Notes: generated by a model not told the origin, from the sequence alone. Shown: positions 48,876 to 61,757, counted from the stretch's first letter. The stretch is 64,000 bases of DNA from Muricea muricata (GCA_963855995.1 OY979716.1:53386158-53450157), one strand, 5' to 3'. A program made the numbers and translations.

Positions 48876-51526
48876 TTATGTTGTGTATTCAGGGTAGGCA
48901 GCTTGATCCTCCCTTCTTAGCATTTGCCATTCCTCCCTGTTGATGGCATTTGGATATTTGTGCAGCTTCCACTTATAAAGGCTGCCCCAGAAATCTTTTA
49001 ATTTCTTTGCTGTTTCCATTGTAGTTGCTCGTATGAACTTGCGCTACAATGGAAGATTAGAAACCAATGTAATGTATCAAACATGTACTAATTAAAATAA
49101 TTTTATCAATTTAGAAGTTGTGATACTAACTGCCAACACAATTTCTTTGTTAAGAGCTGATGTTGCATCCGCATTGTATTTTTGACCAACAAGTGTCAGA
49201 ACCTTCAGGGTCATATTTCTTGATGACATGTTGGCCATCACACCATAACCAGTGATTCCCAGAAGCTATAATGACAAAATCACCATTACAAAAAACTATG
49301 GGGCCACCCATTGGATCAACTAGTTGAATTTGTAAGTATTTATTTATTAACTCATAAATTCAATTTGTTGATTTTCCGTGATGCATTGGCCAGTGCCATT
49401 GTGTTTGTTATGGCAGCTAGATTGAGTTTAATGCTGACTTTGTAAAATCTAGCAAATTACCCTGATTTTGACTGTTGATAGAAAAAATGCAATTTGCAAT
49501 ATTTGGAGTTTCCATTATTTTGTACTTTATGGAAAGCATTCTCACTGATAATTTTGAAAATAATGCCCTGGTAACAGTCCTAAGTGGATTGTTAGGACAA
49601 CTCAAAGAAAAACAATTTGAAGTAATTTAAAATTCCTGTTCTAAAAAACATCATATCATGAAAAAATCAAAAATGTATAGGCTCATGTGTTAAGAATATC
49701 AAACTCTTTTTAGAGTGATGTAAAAATTGTTGCAGTACCCTTCGGCGCTCTTCACTTCTCCAGTAGGACATCTTAGCTGCCTCATACTTTGAGCACCTAA
49801 GCATCAGTTCGGGTACTGTCATGCCTGTAGCAGAGTCCTCAAACTCTTCCTCCAATAATTCCTACGTTATGAAGCAAAAGGTAAGGTGTATTGTTTAACT
49901 GTACACAAAAAATATTTGGTACAAAAAGGTTGTTTTCCTAAAATTGTTATTTGTAATATTGCTAAAACATACAAGATTAGAAACACTTGATTTACTAAGT
50001 TAGTAACTTGTCTACCACTGTAATTAAGCAAGTACCTATTGCCTCCCGTGCACATTCAGTATTTAACGACCTTTTTAAATCAGCTATATATTTCATGAAT
50101 TATAATATAACATATATAACAAATCTCACTTTTTTCTTAGCATCTTCTGTGGGAAAGCGTCCTGTACAACAGTAAAACTGTCCAATGATGTTGTTGACAT
50201 TGTCCTTGAATTGAAAGTACAGAACAGTAACTAAAAACCTCTCTGAAGCCAGATAGGACATACTTAAATATTAGTGGAACTTACAGTATGACAACATTTA
50301 CTGAGATCGAAATTCTCAGAATCGCTACTTTTCTTCATGGCCTTTACCAAGTTAAGCAGTTCATCTTGCTTGTCCACCATAAGCCTCATTTGCTTACGGA
50401 GAGAATTGACTTCACTCCGTAAGCTTGAAAGCTCATTTTGTACTTCTATTACTAAAAGACAGTAAAATGTTCACTGTAGCAATGATAACCCATGAAAGTG
50501 CAATGTACTTTATTTCATTGTTTTTTCTCTGTCAATATCAACAGATTTTACTCATTAATAGAAGTACAGTTTATATTAATGGTTAACAGCTTGTTGAGAT
50601 AAACTATGTATTTAAAGGCCGTTGATAAGCTAATGAAGGTCAAGGCAAAATTCCATTTCTATGGGGAAAATCCTACTCAAGGGAAAACCCCTAAAATTCC
50701 ATATTATGAAAGCAAATTTGTAAATACTAAACCATAACCATACAATGGTATACCATACTTTTATTTAACAATTCATTTAATTTACCCTCGTCATTATTGT
50801 CGCTGCTGCTTCTGGTGGACTCTTTATCCCTCGGTTTTTCCTGCGCGTGACCTGAACGAATATAAATATTAATACGGGAAAAAATTATACTAATAAACAT
50901 ATTTCAGCTTTCATATAGTTTTATGTGTAGTGGAAAGCTCAAACTTTATACCTACAATCCTCGCCATTTCAACGGGTAAAGCAGCATTGACAGATACACC
51001 GTTTGTATGGCTACTTTGGCGACCTGCAAGGCAAAAAATGAATTATAAGTAGATAATATACTCATATTTTTTGTAAAATTAGGTAACGTAAGAACACCAG
51101 ACCATTGACACATCTGCATTGTCCGTTGAATCACAGAGTGGTCTTTTTCGTCTCCATCTTGCTGTTAATTTAAAATTTAACAAAAATGTTAAAGTGACCC
51201 GTATAAACATGCAGCTTAGCTCAGCTTAGCTATAAAAATTTAGTTTGAAAAATAGACTTTTATTATACCTTCATTAATATTAATAGTGGGAGACATTGGC
51301 AACTGCGAAAGTTCTGGAGAGCCTGGATATCCAAACAAACTAAAATATATGTATACATATGTATGTGTATTAAAAATACGTACGATATATTAAATTTTTC
51401 ACAAACTTGTAAAAACATAATGCGTAAAACTTACTCGTCCGCCGCATTCAGCGTGTTTAATGTTTGCTCATTATTGTGTAGTCCATTGAAAGAGAACGTT
51501 GAATGAAAAGTTGAACCACGCTTCAT
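48876..51526 (-). CDS. Spliced coiled-coil protein, unknown family
   Basis: Ten exons on the minus strand, all in phase: 51526-51435, 51339-51269, 51157-51098, 51023-50952, 50851-50786, 50451-50285, 50204-50130, 49861-49739, 49265-49131 and 49043-48876 (TAA stop), 342 codons plus stop. Introns are GT..AG, with donors such as GTAAGT and GTATAA; two acceptors end in AAG (at 51157 and 50204). An in-frame TAA lies nine bases before the ATG at 51526. The protein begins with a Ser/Asn/Pro-rich region (FGYPGSPELSQLPMSP), then an acidic stretch, a coiled coil in exon 6 (EVQNELSSLRSEVNSLRKQM), a Cys-containing exon 7 (GQFYCCTGRFPTEDAKKK), an acidic-to-basic exon 8 and a basic C-terminal domain (KKLKDFWGSLYKWKLHKYPN). 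No signal peptide or membrane segment. I do not recognise the family; a nuclear or DNA-binding regulator is conceivable but not shown. Confidence 0.75.
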
Positions 51527-51764
51527 TTTTATTTAAATAAAAAAATGCATTTGAAAGTTTTCTTTAAAAAAACTCCTTGACAAAACCTGTGGCGGGATGA
51601 AGCGCGAGCAAAAAAACTAAATACCAGACTAGAAATCATTTTAACCAATCAAAATTCAAATATGAGTTGAGCCTTGTCCTTATTAGGCAGCGATATCCTA
51701 ATAAGGTGCTTAATTGCGTGCTTTAAATTGTAGAGGTAAATACAAAAAAAAATTGCCAATTCAT
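51527..51764. promoter_or_regulatory. Putative divergent promoter interval
   Basis: About 240 bp between the minus-strand ATG at 51526 and a plus-strand ATG at 51765. Promoter role inferred only from position. Confidence 0.3.
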
Positions 51765-51926
51765 ATGCCGCAAGTGAAAAGAGTCAAAATGAAACGCATA
51801 CGGAATTTTGTGAAATGTTATGACTGCTGCAATATCCAGTTTGAATCTCATGCGAGTTTTACAAGGCATTGCAATACAAAAAACCACAAGCACAAACAAC
51901 TCGGATCCCAAAATCGGCCTTTTTAA
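51765..51926 (+). CDS. Small C2H2/U1-type zinc-finger frame
   Basis: 53 residues: basic N-terminus then one finger CYDCCNIQFESHASFTRH followed by CNTKNH, a C-x2-C-x13-H-x5-H arrangement as in JAZ/U1-type RNA- or DNA-binding fingers. It could be a tiny protein or the first exon of a longer gene; no downstream exon was identified. It overlaps antisense frames of no interest. Confidence 0.4.
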   Translation: MPQVKRVKMKRIRNFVKCYDCCNIQFESHASFTRHCNTKNHKHKQLGSQNRPF

Positions 51927-52357
51927 GTGGAATTGCATAAGAATCACATCCACCTATGAAAATTTAGAAACAGGGTGTATTTTTCAGGGTTTGCACAAGA
52001 CTTGGAAGACTTTAAATGTTTTTGAATTTTGAAAACAAATATTTAAGGTCTTGAAAGTCCTTGAATGTATAAAGACTGAAGTGCTTAGAAGTCCTTGAAT
52101 TTGTCTTTCTTTAGTTTCTGGATAATTGCGTGACATTGAAAATCATATTGCAGTGGTTTATCCTAAATCTGTTTCAAATCAATTAAAGTCAGAGTTAGAG
52201 CGTTATTCAACAACTCTTTTAACTTCTTGGTTTTTGCTTATGTGTGGCCTTGAAAGCCCTTGGAACATTTTTGAATTTTTTAAGTCTAATTAATTTTGTG
52301 TCGAATTTTGTCATGATTTATTCACGATTTCTTCTCAAATTTGAATCAAAAGCTTAC
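51927..52357. other. Non-coding interval
   Basis: Contains degenerate words CTTGAAAGTCCTTGAAT and AGTCCTTGAATTTG (52040-52110), a low-level dispersed repeat. No exon seen. Confidence 0.4.
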
Positions 52358-54531
52358 CTGCTTGAGAACTTTCACTTAATTGAGTAGCAAGTGGCTGCAG
52401 CCTCTTTGATAATGGTTCATTCTTTTGTTTTGAAATTGGTGATAAGTGGTGTTTTTCATGAATAATGTCTTCCTCATCTAAAAAACATTAGCAAAATAAT
52501 ACAACTCATCAACTACAATTTGTTAGAGTGAGATGTATATTTAACAATTAGTTGCCGAAGGCGAGGTGATTACAAGCCTATATTCACTGAGCCGAAGAGG
52601 CGACTAATTGTTTAAAATTTCCAGGTGTTTAATAATGATAATAACACAACTTCATAAAAATTCACTTCAAATTTATTACTGTATGAAAAAAGTCAAAAAG
52701 CTAAAGTCACTGGCCAGGGACTATCACTTCAAAGACAGTGAATCTTGACCAATCACAATGCTAGAAAATCAATAGTCACCTGGAAAATTATACTAAAGCC
52801 CATTAGCCTTAAAAGATCATATCATAAAAGATCAACAGCATAGACTAATTCGCACAGAGTAACTATGAATTTCATCCTATGGTGTTAAGCCTCCATATGC
52901 ACTGATGTATCACTTACTTTCTCTAAAAGACCAGCCAGGAATTAATAAAATATTTTATTCTCACTGAAATGAGCTGTTCTGTTGGTCAAGAGGCTATATA
53001 TATACATATTAATATGAACAGGCTGTTTTAACTAATTAGAAAACAATACACAGGGAAAGGGGGGCAGGGAGGGGCAACTTGCCCTGGGCTCCCAACCGAC
53101 CAGGGTCCTTGAATTTTAGAATTAACCTAAATTTGAGCAAGGCTCTATCACAATCAGGGTGAGTGCAAGGCATAAAGGCACTGCTTAGAGGTATTGGCAA
53201 CACTTTCGAATACTGTCCACCTGTTCTTGTTCTTGTTGTTTGAAAATAATGACTTCATAGGTGCCCCAGATACAATTTTGCCCTGAGCCCTGCCTACTCA
53301 TGCCATTCTGTTTGTTTGGTGTTCGATCCTCCACAAACATATTTATTTTTACCCCCCATATCAATTTTGTTAGTAAATTTTCCAATGAATTTACCAACAC
53401 ATCTTGTTTTTTCAAATGAATATAAACTCTGCTTTATCTGTAAGATTTGTGAAACTGGGGGTTCCCACCCTACCCACACCTGGTATACCCCTGCTGTTAT
53501 GACACAACATAATCAATTGTCTACTATGCACCCAAATATACAGGACCAGTTGATATTTTTTGATATTATCAAGTTGCCCAACACAAACACTCATCAAAAA
53601 TGGAGCACTGAACAGATAAGTTTCTAACAAACATGTAACCTAACATGTAATCAGAATATCAGTGTTTGCTGACCAAACTTTACAAGACTAAAAGAAATTA
53701 AAACATGTATAGATTACCTTCTAAACTTAAATCATGCATTGAAGTTTCAAGATCTGACATAACCTTGCTGCTTTCATCTAAAACACATATTTAGGAATTT
53801 ACATTTATACTGACTTATTATATGTAAAAGCCTCACAGTGAATACAACACTGTTTATGACCAACAAATTATTTTAATAACAAAAACAAAGAAATAGACCT
53901 ATTAAACAGCACAACTACTGTATCAAAGGATCAACTATCTGAACAGTAAAACAGAATTCAATGTCTCGAGCGATTCATCGCAAGTCCCGACGATGGCCTT
54001 CGCTTGAAACGCCTCAAAACGAAACCAAACTCTGTTTGATCGCTTTATACTGTATATGGTGAGTCGACCTTGTATACATACTTGCGCTATTTCTATATAT
54101 CCGGTATGAACGGCCAGAACTGGCTAAGGTTTACTACAGTATCCTTCTAAAAAGTCATTTCATACCACGGACATAATAATCACTACTTAGAAACGTACGT
54201 ACCTCGAGGTCTGAAATAGACGCATCGACATTGCTTTCATCTATCAAAAATGTCATATTGCAAACAATATATAATAGTTTCCTAAAAAATATGCGTTTTC
54301 TCCAAGATAAAAGAAATATCTGTAATCACAACAACTTTACTTACCATCTATGGTGAGTTGTTGCGACGAAATTTCGTGAATATCTATATTGGCGAGAATG
54401 CCACTCCTCGCAGCCGCCATGCCATGTTCACAAAATCGCTCGGTTGAACACATTATATGGCAGAGGCTTCCCTTCTCAAATTTCACCTTCCCACAACCCT
54501 CCGCGAACCTCAATATCCTAAGAAACGTCAT
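52358..54531 (-). CDS. Upstream alternative 5' exons of the coiled-coil gene
   Basis: Four exon-like blocks: 54531-54345 (ATG, 62 codons, Cys-rich: [20 protein letters not shown]), 54240 to about 54199, 53777-53718 and 52477-52358. All have GT donors (GTAAGT, GTACGT, GTAATC, GTAAGC) and AG acceptors (GATAG, TTTTAG, TTTTTTAG). Each internal block starts in phase 1 with an acidic codon run (DESNVD, DESSKV, DEEDII) and the last ends in phase 1, which joins in frame to the third exon of the downstream gene at 51157 (DGDEKD). The simplest reading is a longer isoform from an upstream promoter. The second donor is ambiguous (54203 or 54199; only the latter keeps phase). It could instead be a separate gene whose end I missed. 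Confidence 0.55.
52545..52612. repeat. Foldback remnant
   Basis: TTAACAATTAGTTGCCGAAGG and an inverted GGCGACTAATTGTTTAA bracket about 70 bp, related to the arms of the palindromic element at 46798-47303. Lies in an intron. Confidence 0.7.
52613..53717. other. Intronic sequence, nothing supported
   Basis: No exon with good splice sites was found; includes a G-rich tract near 53050. Short overlapping frames on both strands are not supported. Confidence 0.4.
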
Positions 54532-54572
54532 GTAAGACTAATGAAAATGCACTGTCTTATGAAACCAAAAAG

Positions 54573-55099
54573 CCTCTGCGGAGGCGAGTGGAGCTAAGCA
54601 AGTATATATGGCACTTACAAGCCAACAATATTAACTATGATATCAAATGGCGTATATTAAAACGTGCTAGACCATACAACCCAGTATCCAAGAGATGTAA
54701 TTTGTGCTTGTGGGAAAAATATTTTATTATATTTAAACCCCAAATAGCTAGCCTGAACAAACGTAATGAGTTAGTGTCATTGTGCAGACATACAAATAAA
54801 TTCCTTTTAAAAGCTTTTAACTAATCATTTGAATATACCGCGTAATGTCGCAGCTGTAACATATTAGTATAGTGCTTCCGCGTCCTGTCACTTAGGATAT
54901 GCGCTTAATCAATATAACATGTGGTGACCTATAAATAAGATTAGATTTAAAGACCATGTACATAAACAGCGTAAACATTTTCTGTATTCAGTAGGCTTAT
55001 TTATCTGATGAGTGCCACATCTAATGTGTTTGAGAAAACGTGTTTGGTATATATATCAAAGTTATATAGAAAAATCTTCTACAGACAAACGATTAAAAA

Positions 55100-55100
<1 letters not shown>
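54573..55100 (+). mobile_element. PLE 3' fragment with degenerate hammerhead
   Basis: Encodes the last part of a GIY-YIG-type domain ([36 protein letters not shown]) ending at 54824, then a 3' untranslated region with a degenerate hammerhead core and a (TA)n tract. The layout copies the complete element at 58.8-61.3 kb. 5'-truncated, starting about 40 bp from the ATG of the upstream exon at 54531. Confidence 0.75.
55000..55050 (+). ncRNA. Degenerate hammerhead ribozyme motif
   Basis: CTGATGAG at 55005-55012, a CACA/TGTG stem II remnant, and GAAAAC instead of CGAAAC. Probably inactive. Confidence 0.45.
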
Positions 55101-57572
<2,472 letters not shown>

Positions 57573-57706
57573 TAATACTATAGGTATATCAAAGACGAAA
57601 CGAAATCATAACCAACATAAAAAGTTTAAAAATTTAATGCTACTCCGAGTTTCACGTGCGTGTGCACGGTCATCAGGCGCGTGTGCACGATATATATATA
57701 TATATA
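57573..57706 (-). mobile_element. 3' end of another PLE-like copy with hammerhead
   Basis: Short segment between the element above and a TATATA tract. On the minus strand it carries a hammerhead core of a different family from that at 57746. Confidence 0.5.
57636..57685 (-). ncRNA. Hammerhead ribozyme motif, second family
   Basis: Minus strand: CTGATGA, a CGTGC/GCACG stem II, GAAA, very short CT/AG stem III and GTA cleavage triplet. Stem I pairs by only two or so bases and the first stem II pair is C.T, so activity is doubtful. Confidence 0.55.
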
Positions 57707-58794
57707 GAAGAAGAAAAGACAAACTTGAATTACTTCATAAATTTATTCACTACAATATTGTTTCGTATGGCAAGCAAGGCTTGCCACACTCGTCAGGTGA
57801 AAATCGCGTTTGTTATTGCTTCTAGAGACACTTGAGACGTTATATATTTACATGGTTAGCGTTGGTGAGATGTTAGGTTTAGAATTACAGTAAAGACGGA
57901 TATCTATTGGCTAGAGAGGAGGAATTTCTTCCGATGTCTGCAGGCAGACAATAGTTCATTTCTAGAGTTGAGCGAGCAGAGTTCTGGATGGTATATGTTT
58001 AGTAATGTTTGAGTAACTCCTACATTTTTTAATAATGTTCCATTTGAGCGAATAGTCAACGTTCAATTCCTTTAGCTGCCATATGTGTTTGCTGAGCGCG
58101 GTTGAATGTCTGTGTTTGGCATTTCTGAATGAGTTAGTGTGGTTGTTATATCTGGTTTTGAAACTTCCCTCCGTGTGTCCGACATAGCTTTTCTCATCAC
58201 GGGTGTCTTCTCTTTTCACGATCGCTTCATAAACAACGCTCTCGGTTAGACATTTACCAGATAGCGGACAGGAATCTTTCTGTCGGCAGTTGCATTCTTT
58301 GGCGTTGTTGGTTTCTGGTTGAGTGTGCTTTGCGATAACTGATTTGTTGTGGGTGGAAATGAGGTTGTGCATGTTTGGCATGCAGCTGTAGCTCAATTTA
58401 AGGGTATTCCTGTTGAGTATTTTGTGTAGGGGGTGGCTTAGTGGGAAGCACTCGTCGATTGCTTTCAGGAACTTGTGGCCGATATTGGTGGCTACATTTG
58501 CGCTATATGGGGGATTAAACCATATTACTTTTCTCAAACGGGTGCGTTTTTGCTTTGGTGTTTCTGGGTCGTAATGAAGCTTAAATTCGTATCCGTTCTT
58601 TGACAAGGCATCTTGGTATGGTGGACATGCTGCTTCAAAGGACTGCTTATCCGAAGATATATGTGATAATCTGCGATTGATTGCTTCGGGAATTCTACGT
58701 AATACGGATGGTGGATGGTTGCTTTGGCGATTCACGTACTGTGGGGTATTTCCAGGTTTCATGTAGGGTTTGTGGGATGTGGAACGTAGGTCTA
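57707..58794 (-). mobile_element. Inverted 5'-truncated PLE copy
   Basis: Head-to-head with the complete element. Open frame 58762-57962 contains the C-terminal third of the PLE protein (zinc-binding CNCRQKDSCPLSGKC and the YVGHTEGSFKTRYNNH GIY-YIG-type block), but its last residues diverge (KHIPSRTLLAQL) because of a short deletion removing the RCNLC segment. Retains a complete hammerhead at 57746-57801. It keeps seven residues (around DECFPLSHPLHK) that the complete copy lacks. Confidence 0.85.
57746..57801 (-). ncRNA. Hammerhead ribozyme (type I) of the inverted PLE
   Basis: Same secondary structure as the copy at 61143: TTCAC/GTGAA stem I, CTGACGA, long stem II, GAAA, CAA/TTG mini stem III, GTA triplet. 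Confidence 0.85.
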
Positions 58795-58942
58795 GTGTGG
58801 CAAGCCTTGCTTGCCATACGAAACAATATTGTGGTGAATAAAATTTATGAAATAATTCAAGTTTGTCTTTTCTTCTTTTCTACACGCTCTACTACGGTAT
58901 TGAGCACTCTATTTATATGATTCAAAACTGGATATTTGTCTA
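58795..58942 (+). repeat. Left PLE direct repeat (pseudo-LTR) with partial hammerhead
   Basis: Has stem II, GAAA and the mini stem III but lacks the 5' CTGACGA strand, and the cleavage triplet reads GTG, which hammerheads do not cut. Confidence 0.8.
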
Positions 58943-58979
58943 CTTCGCTCCTTTATTGTTGAGCACTCTACGAATTAAT

Positions 58980-61040
58980 ATGGATCCCGTCAATCTTGGA
59001 TACTCCACGAAAAATATACCCACCGCACAACCTAGAGAATACTCCAAACGTTTGCTCGAAAAAACCGAATCCTTCCTGCGACGCGTCAGATGGAAAGCGT
59101 ATCATTTCCTAAAACCTGCCACTAAATATCACCCTACCAACAGAGACACATTTGGATTCCATACAACGACATCCCCGCCGCCAATCAAAGAACTAGACCA
59201 ATTTGAAGATAAAATGCTCACAATTATTCAAAATATTGAATTCAAAAAAGTCGATAACACATTTCAGAAAGACCTAGCACAGGACTTGACCAGGATCAAG
59301 AACGATGACAAGCTCCTCATAGCCGCCGACAAGACGACAAATTTTTATCGATTGGATACCTCCGCCTATAACAAGTTGCTCGACAATGCCATCACAAAAG
59401 TTTATAAGAAAGCCCCACCGAATACCGCACGCAAAATAATTTCCGAAGAGAAAAAAATAGCACAGAAGCTCGGCCTAGACAACCGTATTGATTCACTGGC
59501 AAATAAGGACTCGTTTATAACGTTGAAAGATCACAAACCGAACTTTGACAACAATCCAAAAATCGGCATCATCAGCAGACAAATCCTTCAAAGGATCAAT
59601 TCCGAAATCGTGAAATCTACAAAATTAAACCAATGGAAAAACACAAATTCCGTCCTTGAGTGGTTTAGTAACCTGCCAGATAAACCTGCTCGCTCTTTCA
59701 TCAGTTTCGATGTAGTGGACTTTTACCCATCAATTTCGGAAGACTTATTTAAAGAAGCCCTAGAGTTCGCCTCCTTGTACGACGCGATAACAGAAGAAGA
59801 GAAATCCATCATTGTGCAAGCAAAACAGTCCCTACTTTTCAACAGAAATTCAGCATGGTCTAAGAAGCAATCCAGCTCGCTCTTCGACGTAACCATGGGT
59901 AGCTTTGACGGCGCCGAGACATGCGAACTAGTAGGTTCTTTCCTGCTATCCAAAATAACACCTGTGTGCGGCAATGACATCGGCCTCTACAGAGATGACG
60001 GCTTAGCAGCATTCAATAAACCGCCAAGAGAAATCGAAGCAATCAAGAAGCACATTTGCAAAGTATTTGGCGACCATAGCCTCAAGCTTACCATTGAAGC
60101 GAATAAGAAATGCGTGAACTTCCTGGATGTTACATTAGACCTACGTTCCACATCCTACAAACCCTTCATGAAACCTGGAAATACCCCACAGTACGTGAAT
60201 CGCCAAAGCAACCATCCACCATCCGTATTACGTAGAATTCCCGAAGCAATCAATCGCAGATTATCACATATATCTTCGGATAAGCAGTCCTTTGAAGCAG
60301 CATGTCCACCATACCAAGATGCCTTGTCAAAGAACGGATACGAATTTAAGCTTCATTACGACCCAGAAACACCAAAGCAAAAACGCACCCGTTCGAGAAA
60401 AGTAATATGGTTTAATCCCCCATATAGCGCAAATGTAGCCACCAATATCGGCCACAAGTTCCTGAAAGCAATCGGCGACCTACACAAAATACTCAACAGG
60501 AATACCCTTAAATTGAGCTACAGCTGCATGCCAAACATGCACAACCTCATTTCCACCCACAACAAATCAGTTATCGCAAAGCACACTCAACCAGAAACCA
60601 ACAACGCCAAAGAATGCAACTGCCGACAGAAAGATTCCTGTCCGCTATCTGGTAAATGTCTAACCGAGAGCGTTGTTTATGAAGCGATCGTGAAAAGAGA
60701 AGACACCCGTGATGAGAAAAGCTATGTCGGACACACGGAGGGAAGTTTCAAAACCAGATATAACAACCACACTAACTCATTCAGAAATGCCAAACACAGA
60801 CATTCAACCGCGCTCAGCAAACACATATGGCAGCTAAAGGAATTGAACGTTGACTATTCGCTCAAATGGAACATTATTAAAAAATGTAGGAGTTACTCAA
60901 ACATTACTAAACGTTGCAATCTATGCTTGCACGAGAAATTTATAATCATATACCATCCAGAACTCTGCTCGCTCAACTCTAGAAATGAACTATTGTCTGC
61001 CTGCAGACATCGGAAGAAATTCCTCCTCTCTAGCCAATAG
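58980..61040 (+). CDS. PLE protein: reverse transcriptase plus GIY-YIG endonuclease
   Basis: 686 residues from ATG 58980 (an upstream TTG at 58863 would extend the frame into the repeat; the Met start MDPVNLGYSTK fits better). RT landmarks in order: AADKTTNFYRLD (near 115), ITLKDHKPN, FDVVDFYPSI (243) with the first catalytic Asp, VTMGSFDGAETCELV, LYRDDGLAAF (337) with the catalytic Asp pair, NFLDVTLDL. C-terminal part: Cys cluster CNCRQKDSCPLSGKC (545), then a GIY-YIG-like nuclease VVYEAIV..SYVGHTEGSFKTRYNNH (582) and CNLCLHEKFIII (650) with a candidate metal-binding Glu, ending NSRNELLSACRH. Fold and order match Penelope-like elements, which copy RNA at nicked DNA ends. No frameshift or stop seen. 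A seven-residue in-frame loss (KAIGDLHK) relative to other copies may reduce function. Confidence 0.9.
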   Translation: MDPVNLGYSTKNIPTAQPREYSKRLLEKTESFLRRVRWKAYHFLKPATKYHPTNRDTFGFHTTTSPPPIKELDQFEDKMLTIIQNIEFKKVDNTFQKDLAQDLTRIKNDDKLLIAADKTTNFYRLDTSAYNKLLDNAITKVYKKAPPNTARKIISEEKKIAQKLGLDNRIDSLANKDSFITLKDHKPNFDNNPKIGIISRQILQRINSEIVKSTKLNQWKNTNSVLEWFSNLPDKPARSFISFDVVDFYPSISEDLFKEALEFASLYDAITEEEKSIIVQAKQSLLFNRNSAWSKKQSSSLFDVTMGSFDGAETCELVGSFLLSKITPVCGNDIGLYRDDGLAAFNKPPREIEAIKKHICKVFGDHSLKLTIEANKKCVNFLDVTLDLRSTSYKPFMKPGNTPQYVNRQSNHPPSVLRRIPEAINRRLSHISSDKQSFEAACPPYQDALSKNGYEFKLHYDPETPKQKRTRSRKVIWFNPPYSANVATNIGHKFLKAIGDLHKILNRNTLKLSYSCMPNMHNLISTHNKSVIAKHTQPETNNAKECNCRQKDSCPLSGKCLTESVVYEAIVKREDTRDEKSYVGHTEGSFKTRYNNHTNSFRNAKHRHSTALSKHIWQLKELNVDYSLKWNIIKKCRSYSNITKRCNLCLHEKFIIIYHPELCSLNSRNELLSACRHRKKFLLSSQ

Positions 61041-61142
61041 ATATCCGTCTTTACTGTAATTCTAAACCTAACATCTCACCAACGCTAACCATGTAAATAT
61101 ATAACGTCTCAAGTGTCTCTAGAAGCAATAACAAACGCGATT

Positions 61143-61198
61143 TTCACCTGACGAGTGTGGCAAGCCTTGCTTGCCATACGAAACAATATTGTAGTGAA
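61143..61198 (+). ncRNA. Hammerhead ribozyme (type I) of the PLE
   Basis: Stem I TTCAC 61143-61147 with GTGAA 61194-61198; core CTGACGA 61148-61154; eleven-pair stem II from G61155 to C61179 with a three-base loop; GAAA 61180-61183; stem III CAA/TTG with two-base loop; cleavage expected after A61193 (GTA). Minimal stem III type I hammerheads are a known feature of PLEs. Confidence 0.9.
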
Positions 61199-61302
61199 TA
61201 AAATTTATGAAGTAATTCAAGTTTGTCTTTTCTTCTTCTCTACACGCTCTACTACGGTATTGAGCACTCTATTTATATGATTCAAAACTGGATATTTGTC
61301 TA
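61155..61302 (+). repeat. Right PLE direct repeat (pseudo-LTR)
   Basis: Near-identical to 58795-58942; ends where the (TA)n tract starts. Confidence 0.85.
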
Positions 61303-61304
61303 TT

Positions 61305-61441
<137 letters not shown>

Positions 61442-61556
61442 CATCTCATTATGGAAATTAAAAGCTATAGGAATGTACAACAATTGAAATTTAAAGGAGA
61501 TTCGCATGAATATACTTTATGATCGGACTTCATTTTCATTGTTCTTTATAATATTA

Positions 61557-61757
61557 TGTAATTTCCTTCTTATAGTTTTTAATATAAAATTTGTTTTCGT
61601 GTCGACATTTTGACATTAGTTCGTTCCTTTTGTTTACCAAGCTGGCACTGCTTGCATTTATAATGCACAGTTTTTCGGTAAGGCACAGGTTACACGCACG
61701 TGAAACTTTCAGGCACCCCCCTCCCAGAGAATTTCCTACTCCTGAAAAAGCAACCAA
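61557..61757 (-). mobile_element. PLE 3' coding fragment, other subfamily
   Basis: Minus strand reads VSRACNLCLTEKLCIIN and NKRNELMSKCRHENKFYIKN, the end of a GIY-YIG-type domain of a PLE distinct from the 58.8-kb copy. Only the last 50 or so residues remain. Confidence 0.7.

Larger units (their letters stand above)
58795..61302 (+). mobile_element. Penelope-like retroelement, essentially complete
   Basis: One long protein frame between 148-bp direct repeats (58795-58942 and 61155-61302), which are the pseudo-LTRs expected of PLEs. An inverted truncated copy precedes it and a (TA)n tract follows. The left repeat starts inside the hammerhead and therefore lacks the CTGACGA arm, while the right end keeps a full ribozyme. 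Confidence 0.88.

Noticed and set aside
53316..53630. Overlapping open frames of about 100 residues on both strands
   Set aside because: No splice support, no similarity recognised; lies inside the presumed intron between upstream exons.
57962..58762. Independent minus-strand gene of 266 residues
   Set aside because: Inverted, truncated copy of the PLE protein C-terminus with a deleted end.
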